From the NCBI GenBank assembly GCA_019637395.1, contig JAHBVR010000019.1, forward strand, positions 1 to 64,000: a stretch of 64,000 bases of DNA. Reading direction: 5' to 3'. The notes under the pieces were generated by a model. It had not been told where the DNA came from. It ran no database searches and worked only from the letters and a program-made list of their open reading frames with translations. This stretch comes from Vulcanimicrobiota bacterium. Its GTDB lineage: Bacteria > Vulcanimicrobiota > Xenobia > Xenobiales > JADMJV01. Positions 26,116-34,774 of the stretch are shown here, piece by piece. The number at the start of each line of letters is the position of its first letter. The first letter of the stretch is position 1. Both the position numbers and the translations under genes were made by a program.

Positions 26116-26242
26116 GTTGGCCTCCCAGTCGTTTGTGACCTTCACTTTAGACGGAGAGTTGCCCTTAAAGAATCCTGAACCAGTAGCGTTTTTGCAAATT
26201 CTGTTTCCGGAATGAAAACAAATTCCGGGAGCAGGAGGGGCC

Positions 26243-27037
26243 TTGAAGCCTGCGGAAATGCCGGCCATGAAGGTCCGAATTCCGGGTTGTTTCCTCCTGG
26301 GAACGCTGTTCTGCGCGGCCCAAACCGAGTCGCCTCAACAAGCGCAATTTCGCGCCTGCCGGGCCAACCTGAAGAGTCTGGCTCAGGCCCTCGAGTTTTA
26401 CGCCGCCGATAACCCGGGCCAGCCCGGCCCGCCGCTGGCGAAACTGGCGCCCGGCTACTTGAAGAAAATGCCCACCTGCCCGGCCGCCAACTCGGACACC
26501 TACTCCCAGGTCGAATGGTCGGGCGAGAAGTTCACCCTGTGCTGCCGCGGCAATCATCACGCGGCCCTCAACGTCGCTCCCGATCATCCGGCCTACGCCT
26601 TTCCCGCCGGTGAAGTCTCGGGGTTGCCGCCCACGCCCGCGGAGAAGATTCTGGCCAGGCATCAGCAAGTGCTCGACCAGAAGCGGGCCATCGCCGATCG
26701 CATCGCCGCCGAACAAAACGAAAGCAGCCAACTGCTGGAAGCCTACCGCAAGACCAAGTCCAAGAATCTTCCCCCCGAGGCTCTGATCGAATTGGTCAAC
26801 CAGGGAGTGCTCACCACTCCCCCAGAGAAATTCCCGGCCCTCACCACTCCGGCCATGACCCCCGAAGAGCGGCAGATTCTGGAGAGCGAAAAATCGCCCG
26901 AAGGCATTTCCTACCTGAAAGTGGTGGAGGAGATCGACCGACGTTTTCCCGATTCCGAATTCGTGGCCTACTGCCAGAGCAACCAGTTTATGCTGCGCAG
27001 AAACCGCTGGCTGCGCGGAAAAATCGGCAAGCTGTAG
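26243..27037 (+). CDS. Secreted protein with pseudopilin-like N-terminal region
   Basis: TTG 26243 is supported by AGGAGG (26233-26238); ATG 26267 (MKVRIPGCFLLGTLFCAAQ) is an alternative that begins directly with a signal peptide. After it, ACRANLKSLAQALEFYAADN and LAPGYLKKMPTCPAANSDTY resemble the soluble part of type II/type IV pseudopilin-like proteins, with paired Cys and the L-x-P-x-YL-x-x-x-P-x-CP pattern, but without the long N-terminal pilin helix. The C-terminal half is charged and helical with no known motif. It is divergent from the Ser-rich protein gene; the 127-base space should contain both promoters. Confidence 0.6.
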   Translation: MKPAEMPAMKVRIPGCFLLGTLFCAAQTESPQQAQFRACRANLKSLAQALEFYAADNPGQPGPPLAKLAPGYLKKMPTCPAANSDTYSQVEWSGEKFTLCCRGNHHAALNVAPDHPAYAFPAGEVSGLPPTPAEKILARHQQVLDQKRAIADRIAAEQNESSQLLEAYRKTKSKNLPPEALIELVNQGVLTTPPEKFPALTTPAMTPEERQILESEKSPEGISYLKVVEEIDRRFPDSEFVAYCQSNQFMLRRNRWLRGKIGKL

Positions 27038-27040
27038 AGC

Positions 27041-27388
27041 TTACCGCAAGTCTGGATTCTTGAGAGCATCCGCCAGCAGGTAAACCAGACTGGCTCCTCC
27101 CAGAGCTCCGATAACCGGTCCCGCCACGGCACCAATCTTGACGCCCAGCGTAACGTTTTGAAGCAGGCTGCCCCCCGGACGAGTCAGCAGCAGGCCCAGC
27201 ATGGCGCCCATGCCCAGACCCGCCTCGAAGCCGAGATAGCCCAGTCCCGTCGCGGCACCGGTGGCGGCCAGGCCGGTAGCCACCAACTCGGTAGGCGTCC
27301 AGGGATTAGGTTCAGGGGGCGGGCTGGAATCCTTGGGACGATGGAAGCGGCGGGGTGGGCCTGCCGGGTTCTGCTTGATCTGCATCAT
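27041..27388 (-). CDS. Small glycine-rich membrane protein
   Basis: The 115-residue protein starts MMQIKQNPAGPPRRFHRPK, with GAGGAGAT just upstream on the minus strand. A proline-rich, basic N-terminal tail is followed by two hydrophobic segments full of Gly and Ala (TELVATGLAATGAATGLGYL to MLGLLLT, then LGVKIGAVAGPVIGALGGAS). The hydrophobic pattern recalls the C-terminus of the 24784-26115 protein. It ends 3 bases from the opposite gene's stop. Function unknown. Confidence 0.6.
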   Translation of the reverse strand: MMQIKQNPAGPPRRFHRPKDSSPPPEPNPWTPTELVATGLAATGAATGLGYLGFEAGLGMGAMLGLLLTRPGGSLLQNVTLGVKIGAVAGPVIGALGGASLVYLLADALKNPDLR

Positions 27389-27439
27389 CGATCTCCTCTG
27401 GCGTTTTGGCCAGTCTAAACGACCTGGATTAATTTCGCC

Positions 27440-28258
27440 TTAACGGCGATTGTTCGGGTTCCACCAATCGGTCACTTGGAAGATCAACCAGGTGGTGGGT
27501 ACCCAGATGGCTTGAGCCAGGCGAAACCGCCAGTGCTTACGAGGCGGATCGGGCGGTTGAGCCGAAATTTGCGCAGCCAGGGCGGAACGCAGACGCGTCC
27601 CAAACTCATCCGCCGTTTCCTCCGGTTGGGCCCGCAGGGCGGGCCCAAAACGGACCCGAATGCTGCCGCCCTCAACCCAGGCGCCGCGGGCGGTCGACAG
27701 ACATTCCGGGCCGGAAAGCCCGAGCGGCACCACCGGGACTCCCGATTCCACCGCCAGCACCGCCGCGCCCGAGCGAAAGGGCTGAAGTTCCCGGCGATGG
27801 GTTTGGTAAGCCTCGGGAAAGATGGCCACTGCCCGCCCTTGACGCAGGCGCAGGGCGGCCTCACGCACCCCAGAAGAACCGATTCCAACCGTAACCCCAC
27901 CACTCCAGCCGATGAGCGGACCCAAAATAGGAATGCGCAGCACCTCCTGACGGATCAGAAAGTCCAACACCCGCGGCGTCACCGCCGCCACCAGAAAAGG
28001 ATCCATCAGGGTCGGATGGTTGGCCACCAGAATCACCGGCCCCTCAGCGGGCAGATGCTCCAGTCCTTGAATCTGCGGCTGCCAGTAGGGCAGCAACAGC
28101 AGCGCGCCCCAGGCCCGCAGACCGCGGTAAATGAACCGGTTGCTAGCGACGCCGGAAGAACCAGCCGAGCGCTCCGCCCACGGCCAGGCCGACGGCGGCC
28201 GTGGCCGCCGCCGTGTAGCCGGCCGCTTTCTTGGAAAGGTTGAGAATGGGGTTGTCAA
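27440..28258 (-). CDS. PlsC-like 1-acylglycerol-3-phosphate acyltransferase
   Basis: The protein has the acyltransferase motifs in order: VANHPTLMDPF (the H-x4-D active site), SSGVREAALRLRQGRAVAIF with PEAYQTHR (block III with the E-G/A-type loop), and VPVVPLGLSG (block IV). It would transfer an acyl chain to lysophosphatidate or a related lipid. The start is uncertain. TTG 28258 is the only ordinary start in the frame but overlaps the upstream gene by 116 bases and adds an Arg-rich N-terminus unlike the family. The normal family start would fall near FIYRGLRAWGALLLL (about 28130), where only an ATT codon is available. Confidence 0.75.
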   Translation of the reverse strand: MTTPFSTFPRKRPATRRRPRPPSAWPWAERSAGSSGVASNRFIYRGLRAWGALLLLPYWQPQIQGLEHLPAEGPVILVANHPTLMDPFLVAAVTPRVLDFLIRQEVLRIPILGPLIGWSGGVTVGIGSSGVREAALRLRQGRAVAIFPEAYQTHRRELQPFRSGAAVLAVESGVPVVPLGLSGPECLSTARGAWVEGGSIRVRFGPALRAQPEETADEFGTRLRSALAAQISAQPPDPPRKHWRFRLAQAIWVPTTWLIFQVTDWWNPNNRR

Positions 28259-28691
28259 AAACGTTGGTGGAGGTGTGTACTGACACCAATTTCCAGTTGC
28301 CGTCCTGCTTGACCATCGAGTTGCTCCAGCGCACCCGGCAGGTAAAAGTCAGGCCGTCGGCCAGTTTGTAGCTGGTGTCGGCCCAGCCGGTGGCGACTCC
28401 GAAGCCACCGTCAAAGAGAGTGGTCAACTGATCGGCTTCGATGGCGTCGATGGAGGTGGACTTTACGCGGGGCCGAGGTCCGGCCAGCATGGTTTCGTGG
28501 TAGTTGCGCACACCGGCGTGACCATGACAGACCCGGCCGTCCATGGCGGTGAAGGCAACATTTTCGTCGCAGACCGCCAACATGCCGTGGATGTCGCCGC
28601 GATTATAGGCGGCCACGAAGGCATCTCGCATGGCTCGTAGAGCCTGATGATCCGCCTCTTGGGCGGTTTGCGTGGTATTTGCGTCGCTCAT
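28143..28691 (-). CDS. NTF2/SnoaL-like protein with C-terminal membrane anchor
   Basis: ATG 28691 (MSDANTTQTAQEADHQALRA) is preferred; a frame from 28748 would add 19 residues and run into the divergent aminotransferase start. Residues 20-140 form an NTF2-like cone: RDAFVAAYNRGDIHGMLAV then VAFTAMDGRVCHGHAGVRNY, and VRWSNSMVKQDGNWKLVSVH. The C-terminus (YTAAATAAVGLAVGGALGWFF) is a single membrane helix followed by RRR, so the domain is displayed in the cytoplasm or tail-anchored. The stop overlaps the PlsC-like frame, suggesting co-expression. Ligand unknown. Confidence 0.7.
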   Translation of the reverse strand: MSDANTTQTAQEADHQALRAMRDAFVAAYNRGDIHGMLAVCDENVAFTAMDGRVCHGHAGVRNYHETMLAGPRPRVKSTSIDAIEADQLTTLFDGGFGVATGWADTSYKLADGLTFTCRVRWSNSMVKQDGNWKLVSVHTSTNVFDNPILNLSKKAAGYTAAATAAVGLAVGGALGWFFRRR

Positions 28692-28746
28692 ACGGTCGCG
28701 CTTCGGGCGCAGGGGACGAAGATCCTCGGTGGGAAAGCGAGCCGGC

Positions 28747-29853
28747 ATGCTGCCCGAATTTCGTTTGGAAAGATTCTTCTCAGAGTGGGAATTCCAGGCC
28801 CGCTATCACCTGACCGCCTCGGACGCGGAAAGCTGCCCGATCGGAGAAATCCTCGACAACCCGGCTGACTTGCTCAACCTGCGCCTGGGCTATATCCCCA
28901 GCGAAGGGGGCCTGGAGTTGCGGACCGCCATCGCGGCCACCTACTCTCGAATCGAGGCGGACCAGGTGCTGGCCTTCTGTGGAGCGGAGGAAGGGCTTTA
29001 CTGCGCCATGCACGCCCTGCTGAGCCAGGAGGATCACGCCATTGTGACCGTGCCCAATTATCAGGCTATGGAAGAACTGCCGTTGGCCTTGTGCGGCCAG
29101 GTCAGCGGGCTGTCTCTACGAGCAGACAGCGGGTGGGATCTCGATCTGGATGAGCTGCGGGGTTTGCTACGACCGAATACGCGCTTGTTGGCCGTCAATT
29201 TTCCCAACAATCCCACCGGCAAGGTTCTCTCTCAGGAACGCTGGGCTCAGTTGCTGGAAATCGTCCGGGAGAGCCAGATCTGGCTCTTTTCCGACGAAGT
29301 CTACCGCGGCTTAGAGCGCAACCCCGCCCATACTCTGCCGCCGGCGGCCGATCTTTACGCAAAGGCCCTGTCCTTGAACGTGATGTCCAAAGCATACGGA
29401 TTACCGGGTCTGCGCATCGGTTGGGTCGCCTGTCCGGACCGCGACATGCTGGAGAAGATGCTCAAGATCAAGCACTATCTGTCCATCTGTAACAGCTCGC
29501 CGGCCGAACTCATCGCTACCCGGGCTCTGCACAAAGGCACCAGCCTGCTGGAGCGCAATCGCCGGCTCACGGTTGAAAACCTCGTACTGTGGCGGCAGTT
29601 TTTCATGAAACATGCCAATCTATTGGAATGGTGGGAGCCGGAAGGCGGTTGCGTGGCTTTTCCTCGCTACTTGGGAAGCGACGGCGTGGAAAACTGGTGC
29701 CGACGCTTACTGCATGAAGCGGGAGTGCTCTTTCTGCCTTCCAGTATCTATGCGTCCCGCCTGGGGTCGGTACCTCAGGATCGTTTCCGCCTGGGTTACG
29801 GCCGGCGGGGGCTGGCCGAGGGCCTGCAGGTACTGCGGGGCTTTATGCGTTAG
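28747..29853 (+). CDS. Class I/II PLP-dependent aminotransferase
   Basis: ATG 28747 gives 368 residues (MLPEFRLERFFSEWEFQARY). NFPNNPTGKVLS is the N-P-T-G substrate/PLP region, FSDEVYRGLE holds the PLP-contacting Asp and Tyr, and NVMSKAYGLPGLRIGW has the Schiff-base Lys (S-x-x-Y-like MSK). FRLGYGR near the end carries the carboxylate-binding Arg. The sequence resembles aminotransferase-fold enzymes related to capreomycidine synthases, so a non-standard PLP reaction is possible. It runs divergently from the NTF2-like gene and overlaps the opposite USP gene by 11 bases at its 3' end. Confidence 0.85.
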   Translation: MLPEFRLERFFSEWEFQARYHLTASDAESCPIGEILDNPADLLNLRLGYIPSEGGLELRTAIAATYSRIEADQVLAFCGAEEGLYCAMHALLSQEDHAIVTVPNYQAMEELPLALCGQVSGLSLRADSGWDLDLDELRGLLRPNTRLLAVNFPNNPTGKVLSQERWAQLLEIVRESQIWLFSDEVYRGLERNPAHTLPPAADLYAKALSLNVMSKAYGLPGLRIGWVACPDRDMLEKMLKIKHYLSICNSSPAELIATRALHKGTSLLERNRRLTVENLVLWRQFFMKHANLLEWWEPEGGCVAFPRYLGSDGVENWCRRLLHEAGVLFLPSSIYASRLGSVPQDRFRLGYGRRGLAEGLQVLRGFMR

Positions 29854-30298
29854 CCACCGGGGGTCGCACTACCAGCACCGGACAGGGGCTGCTGCGTAAG
29901 ACCTGATCGGCGATACTGCCGCTGATCCAGCGCATCCAGTTGCTCTTGCCGGCCGAAGCCATCACGACCAGATCGACCTCGGCCCCGCTGGCGTAACCAA
30001 CGATAGCGTCGCGCGGATCAGCCTGCTCCACATGAGTGGAAACCTTGAGATTGCTGTTCTTCAGGCGCTCCTGGACTTCATCGAGATATTTCTGTGCTTC
30101 CTTGAGCTGCTGCTGGCCCAACTTTTCGAAGTCGGTCGGTAACTTGGAACTACGGTCGACGAAGAGTACTTTGCCCAGGTCGATGGCCACCAGTAAACAC
30201 ACTTCGCTGCCCATCGGCTCGGCCAGTTGCTGCGCCACCGGCAGCGCCTGCTCGGATTTGGCGGAACCATCCAGGGGCACCAGAATTTTCTTATACAT
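29843..30298 (-). CDS. Universal stress protein, UspA family
   Basis: The 151-residue single-domain protein starts MYKKILVPLDGSAKSEQAL, the standard first strand and loop of the family. It ends SSPCPVLVVRPP, the usual last strand. The nucleotide-binding loop region VVMASAGKSNWMRWISGSIA departs from the G-2x-G-9x-G-S/T consensus (A-G-K-S at its start), so ATP binding is not certain. It is cytoplasmic and presumably stress-responsive. Convergent with the aminotransferase. Confidence 0.85.
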   Translation of the reverse strand: MYKKILVPLDGSAKSEQALPVAQQLAEPMGSEVCLLVAIDLGKVLFVDRSSKLPTDFEKLGQQQLKEAQKYLDEVQERLKNSNLKVSTHVEQADPRDAIVGYASGAEVDLVVMASAGKSNWMRWISGSIADQVLRSSPCPVLVVRPPVANA

Positions 30299-30377
30299 AA
30301 GAGCTGGCGTTCTACTTCAGGGCACACGCACCTGTTTGGCGAGGGAGCGTTGGGACGAAAGCGAATCATCGGCAGGG

Positions 30378-30929
30378 ATGGAATACACGCTCGCCTGCCT
30401 GCCCGTGCCCCACTTCGTGATGCTGCCGGCCTGCACGGCCACTCTGCACCTCGGGGTTCCAGAGTTGCTGCGCCAGGTGGAACTGGCCAATCAGGGCCGG
30501 GGGATGGCCTGTCTGGTGGAGGCCAATCACTACCAATCGGGCCAGGCCTTGAGCGGCTGCATGATCCAGATCACGCGCGTGGTCCGCCAGGGAACCGGCT
30601 GGAACGTAAGCTTTCGCGGCCTGGAGCGGGTAACGCTCCTCTATGAGCTACAAACCGACCGGGGCCCGCTGGTCTACTGCCGCCGGCAACCCGAGCTGCC
30701 CTGGCTGGCGGGGGAGACTCCCGCTTTTCCGGAACTTCCCGCTCACCTCCAGCCCTTTCGCGAACGCCTCGGTCCCGGCGCCTGGCTTGATATTGCCGCC
30801 CTGCAACTGCCCATCACCATCGAGTTACGCCAGACCCTGCTGGCCGAACCCGATCTCAATCGACGAGCAGTGCTGCTACGCGAAGCTGCCCGCCTCCCTC
30901 CATCCCCCCGGAGCTGCCATCCGAATTAA
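30378..30929 (+). CDS. Lon N-terminal (LON substrate-binding) domain protein
   Basis: ATG 30378 gives 183 residues. LPVPHFVMLPACTATLHLG is the first strand and loop of the Lon N-terminal domain (normally PLFPL-x-x-VLFPG). GRGMACLVEANHY, then GCMIQITRVVRQGTGWNVSF and GLERVTLLYEL follow the family's beta-sheet order. No AAA or peptidase domain follows, as in other stand-alone LON-domain proteins. An open frame continues upstream to 30036 opposite the USP gene, but that part has no family similarity. The stop overlaps the next convergent gene. Confidence 0.7.
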   Translation: MEYTLACLPVPHFVMLPACTATLHLGVPELLRQVELANQGRGMACLVEANHYQSGQALSGCMIQITRVVRQGTGWNVSFRGLERVTLLYELQTDRGPLVYCRRQPELPWLAGETPAFPELPAHLQPFRERLGPGAWLDIAALQLPITIELRQTLLAEPDLNRRAVLLREAARLPPSPRSCHPN

Positions 30930-31987
30930 GTCATGCGACGGCCGGCTTCGGAAAAGCGCACCACCAGTTTGCCCTGGATATCCCCCTCTTCCAGCATGCG
31001 ATGGGCGCCCTGGATGGAGGCTTCGGAGAAATTACCCAGGTCGCCGACCTGAGGTGGTTTGAGCTTGCCTTCTTCCATCCACTGAGCCAACCGCTCCAGC
31101 TCCGTTTCATAGACTTTCCAGTCCGCGCGGGTGCCGAAGAGGGCGCGCGCTCCCAGGAACTGAAAATGCATACTGGCCGACTTGGTGAAGAGCGGGCTGT
31201 TGCGGGCGTCAAATAGCTGAGAGGCCAACAATTCGTTGGGCTCCTCCACGATGGACACCACCGCTCCGCCGAAGCCGATGACGCGCAAACATAACTGTTT
31301 CATGCGGTGGCCCACGAAATCGAAGGCCACGTCCACCGGCCGGCCGCCGTTGACCCGGTAGATCTCGAGCTCCAGCTCCTCCAGGGAACGATTGCGATGG
31401 CAGATAATTTGACTCTCGGGCACTCCCAGCACTTGAGCACAGTAATGGCGGGAGCGGTCGCTGCCGGCCGTGGCCAGCACGCGCGCGCCCTGCAGCAGGC
31501 ACATCTGCACCGCCATGCTGCCGACTCCGCCGGTGCTGCCCGTGATCAGCACGGTTTGCCCCGCACTCACGCGGGCCTTTTCGAAGACGGCCTCGTAGGC
31601 GGTCAGACCCGTGAGCGGCACGGCCGCCGCTTCTAAAAAGGAGAGGTTCACCGGCTTCCGGCTCACGAACTCGCGGGGAACACTGACGAATTGAGCATAG
31701 GATCCGTTGCTTTTTGGACCCCCCAGATAACTCCAGACCTCATCGCCCTCGCGCAGGCCCTCGACGCCGTCGCCCACTTCAGCCACCACCCCGGCCAGGT
31801 CGTGCCCCAGTACCATCGGCAGCTCTCCGCCGAAGAGCCCCTGGCGCATCTTATAATCGATAGGATTGACGGCCGTGGCCTTGACCTTGATCAACACCTC
31901 CCCGGCTCCCGGCTCGATTCTCTCCCGTTCGGTCAGGACCAGATTTTCCACCGGTCCAAAAGCGCTGATCTGCACGACTTGCATCAT
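30926..31987 (-). CDS. Medium-chain quinone oxidoreductase / alcohol-dehydrogenase-like protein
   Basis: ATG 31987 has AGGAGG 8 bases upstream and gives 353 residues. GEVLIKVKATAVNPIDYKMR and LGHDLAGVVAEVGDGV form the GroES-like domain. VLITGSTGGVGSMAVQMC is the NADPH-binding loop. The zinc-ligand residues of classical alcohol dehydrogenases are absent (N-P-I-D instead of C-G-x-D), so it fits the zinc-independent quinone reductase or enoyl reductase branch. The frame is open far upstream but only as a shadow of the opposite amidohydrolase gene. Substrate unknown. Confidence 0.88.
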   Translation of the reverse strand: MMQVVQISAFGPVENLVLTERERIEPGAGEVLIKVKATAVNPIDYKMRQGLFGGELPMVLGHDLAGVVAEVGDGVEGLREGDEVWSYLGGPKSNGSYAQFVSVPREFVSRKPVNLSFLEAAAVPLTGLTAYEAVFEKARVSAGQTVLITGSTGGVGSMAVQMCLLQGARVLATAGSDRSRHYCAQVLGVPESQIICHRNRSLEELELEIYRVNGGRPVDVAFDFVGHRMKQLCLRVIGFGGAVVSIVEEPNELLASQLFDARNSPLFTKSASMHFQFLGARALFGTRADWKVYETELERLAQWMEEGKLKPPQVGDLGNFSEASIQGAHRMLEEGDIQGKLVVRFSEAGRRMT

Positions 31988-32212
31988 AACGCGGTCCTCC
32001 TGGCAAAGATTACCTTTCCTTATACCCGTGTCCCCGCATGGCCAAGAAGTACTCTCGTACCGGGAGCCCACGGAGCCCCGGGTGTGTATTACGCCCAAAT
32101 CTCGGAAGCCGGTCCCACCCGGGTGCCACCACCGGTGTGCATTACCTACCACGGGCGGTGGCCCGAGCCTGAGAGCAGGGCCGGCCGCCGGCCCCGCGGA
32201 AGGCGGGCGGCC

Positions 32213-34774
32213 ATGCGCCGACTTGCCGTTTTCCTGACCCTGGCCGGATGCGCCTGGGCAGCCCCGCCCGGGCTTCCCAACTCCGACTATCCGGTGCACG
32301 CCCTCACCCACGCCAAAATCTACGTCACCTCCGACAGAGTGCTGGAAGACGCCACCCTCATCCTGGAGAACGGCAAGATCCATCAGGTAGGTGTCCAACT
32401 GGAGGCTCCCCCGGGAGCGCGCATCTGGAACTGCCGGGGCAAAGTGGTGCACGCTGGCTTTATCGAGCCCTTCCTGGGTGACAAAGAGGCCGGCAACGAA
32501 GCCAGCGAGGACAAATCCGAAGCCAGCGGACGCGGCGACGAACTGCGCGCAGCCGGCAGCGGCAACGATGAGAAAAGCGAAGACGACAAACCACCGGCCC
32601 TGGCAGCCGAGCGCGAAGTACAAAAAGACTTCACCCTCAGCAGCGAACGCATGGACAAACTGCGCGGACTGGGCATTCTTACTTTCCAGGTGGTGCCCCA
32701 GAAAGGCATCCTGCGCGGCCAGGGCGCCATCTACACGCTGAAGAGCGACAAGCTCGAACAAGATCTGCTGAAAACCTCGACCTGTCAGGTCATCGGCCTG
32801 CGCTCCCTGAAAGGCCAACCCCAGGCCGAAGACTTTCCCAGCAGCCTGATGGGTAATCTCTCGCTGATTCGCCAGAGTTTTCGCAAAGCGCGCTGGGCCG
32901 CCGTGCAGCAGCCCACCGGTGCTTCCCCCTCCTGGGCGGCCCTGGAAAAAGCCCGTGCTCAGAACCTGAACTTCTACTTCGAAGGACGCAACCTGCTCGA
33001 AGGCGACTCGCTGAAACGGCTGCTGGACAAGGTGGAAAACCTGCCGCTGATCTGGGTGACCACCCCCGACGCGGTGCTGCAACCGGACTGGCTGGGCGGC
33101 CGCCTGATCCTGACCCTGGATTATCCCAAACTGGAGCTGCACGCCGCCCGCCGCCCCGACATTTCCTACGCCCAGGCCGCCAGTTGGCGCTCCGCGCCCG
33201 CCCTGGGCAAGCAACTGGCCGCCAAGAATTTGCCCTTCTGCATATCCGTGCATCGCCTGGACAAGTGGGAGAACTACCCGGAACGCCTGCTCCAGATCAA
33301 AAACTACGGGCTCTCCGAAGCCGAACTGCTGGATGCCCTGACCCGCCGCCCCGCCCAATGGCTCGGACTGAGCCATTTAGGCACGCTGGAAGTGGGCAAA
33401 TCGGCCACCCTGGTGGTGCGCAACGGGGGACCCTTCGAGGGAACCATTGAGCAAGTCTGGGTCGAGGGGATCCCGCGCCGCATCAGCGCCGATCATCAAC
33501 ACAAGATCAAGGCGGCCAAACTGCCCCAAAGTCCCGCCTATGAAGCCGAAGCCCGCTGGCAACCCAACGGCTCGGTGCTGATCCGCAACGCCACCGTCTG
33601 GACCCAGGGTCCCCAGGGCAAGCTCGAAAACTGCGACGTGTTGATCCAGGGCGGCAAAATCACCGGCCTCGGCGCGAACTTGAATGCGCCCGGCGTGACC
33701 GTGGTCGACGGGCAGAGCCGGCATCTGCTGCCGGGCATCATCGACGCCCACAGTCACACCGCCATTCTCGGCGATGTCAACGAAGACACCGAAAACGTCA
33801 CCGCCCAGGTGGACATCGCCGACGTGCTGCAGCCGCTCGACCCGCAGATTCTCAACCAGCTGGCCGGAGGCGTCACCTGCGCCCATGTGCTGCACGGTTC
33901 GGCCAACGCCATCGGGGGCCGCACCGTCACCGTCAAGTGGCGCTGGGGAGCGCGCGCCGAGCAGCTGCCGCTGGCCGGCGCCCTGCCCGGCATCAAATTC
34001 GCCCTGGGCGAAAATCCCAAGCAGTCCAACTGGGGCGACGCCTACACCAGCCGCTATCCGCAGACCCGCCTGGGGGTAGCCGCCCTGATCCGCCAGCGCT
34101 TTCAAGAAGCCCGGAAATATCGCCAGCTCCCCCACCCCGAACCGGACGAAGCTCTGGAAACTCTCCTGGAAATCCTGGACGGCAAGCGTCTGGTGCACTG
34201 CCACAGCTATCGCCAGGATGAAATTCTCATGTTGCTGCGCCTGGCCGAGGAAATGCATTTTAAGATCGCCACCCTGCAGCACGGACTGGAAGCCTACAAG
34301 GTAGCCGATCAGATCGCCGCGCACGGAGCCGGGGTTTCCACCTTTTCGGACTGGTGGGCCTACAAGCTGGAAGTGCGCGACGCCATTCCCTACAACGGCC
34401 CCATCCTGAAAGAAAGAGGCGTGACCGTTTCCTACAACTCCGACAGCGACGAACTGGCCCGCCGCCTGCTGGGAGAAGCGGCCAAGGCGGTGCGCTACGG
34501 CGGACTTTCCGAGCAGGAAGCACTCGATTTTTTAACGATCAATCCGGCCCGCCAGTTGAAAATCGACCACCGGGTGGGTAGCCTGGAGATCGGTAAGGAC
34601 GGCGACTGCGCTCTCTGGAGCGGCCCACCGTTTGCCCCTGACTCGTTCTGCCTGCGCACCTGGGTGGACGGCACCCAGGTCTTCGAACGGGAGAGCTATC
34701 GCAAGCGCCAAACTGATATGCGCCTGAAACGCCAGCAATGGCTGGACGAAGCCGCTAAGAAAGACGAAAAATGA
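32213..34774 (+). CDS. Secreted tandem amidohydrolase-type protein
   Basis: ATG 32213 opens a signal peptide (MRRLAVFLTLAGCAWA) and an 853-residue protein. The first half has amidohydrolase-like composite beta-sandwich strands (ATLILENGKIHQVG) but an eroded metal site and a low-complexity charged insert (about residues 90-130). The second half has an intact-looking site: LPGIIDAHSHTAI, LVHCHSYRQDEIL, and a C-terminal FLTINPARQLKID with IGKDGDCALWSG. This matches secreted imidazolonepropionase-like hydrolases. The GC-rich 225-base upstream gap has no recognisable riboswitch. It overlaps the next gene by 4 bases. Confidence 0.82.
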   Translation: MRRLAVFLTLAGCAWAAPPGLPNSDYPVHALTHAKIYVTSDRVLEDATLILENGKIHQVGVQLEAPPGARIWNCRGKVVHAGFIEPFLGDKEAGNEASEDKSEASGRGDELRAAGSGNDEKSEDDKPPALAAEREVQKDFTLSSERMDKLRGLGILTFQVVPQKGILRGQGAIYTLKSDKLEQDLLKTSTCQVIGLRSLKGQPQAEDFPSSLMGNLSLIRQSFRKARWAAVQQPTGASPSWAALEKARAQNLNFYFEGRNLLEGDSLKRLLDKVENLPLIWVTTPDAVLQPDWLGGRLILTLDYPKLELHAARRPDISYAQAASWRSAPALGKQLAAKNLPFCISVHRLDKWENYPERLLQIKNYGLSEAELLDALTRRPAQWLGLSHLGTLEVGKSATLVVRNGGPFEGTIEQVWVEGIPRRISADHQHKIKAAKLPQSPAYEAEARWQPNGSVLIRNATVWTQGPQGKLENCDVLIQGGKITGLGANLNAPGVTVVDGQSRHLLPGIIDAHSHTAILGDVNEDTENVTAQVDIADVLQPLDPQILNQLAGGVTCAHVLHGSANAIGGRTVTVKWRWGARAEQLPLAGALPGIKFALGENPKQSNWGDAYTSRYPQTRLGVAALIRQRFQEARKYRQLPHPEPDEALETLLEILDGKRLVHCHSYRQDEILMLLRLAEEMHFKIATLQHGLEAYKVADQIAAHGAGVSTFSDWWAYKLEVRDAIPYNGPILKERGVTVSYNSDSDELARRLLGEAAKAVRYGGLSEQEALDFLTINPARQLKIDHRVGSLEIGKDGDCALWSGPPFAPDSFCLRTWVDGTQVFERESYRKRQTDMRLKRQQWLDEAAKKDEK

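Noticed and set aside
31988-32212. Possible riboswitch or leader in the GC-rich gap before the amidohydrolase
   Set aside because: Two similar short stretches (GGTGTGTATTACG and GGTGTGCATTACC) are present but I recognise no riboswitch consensus.
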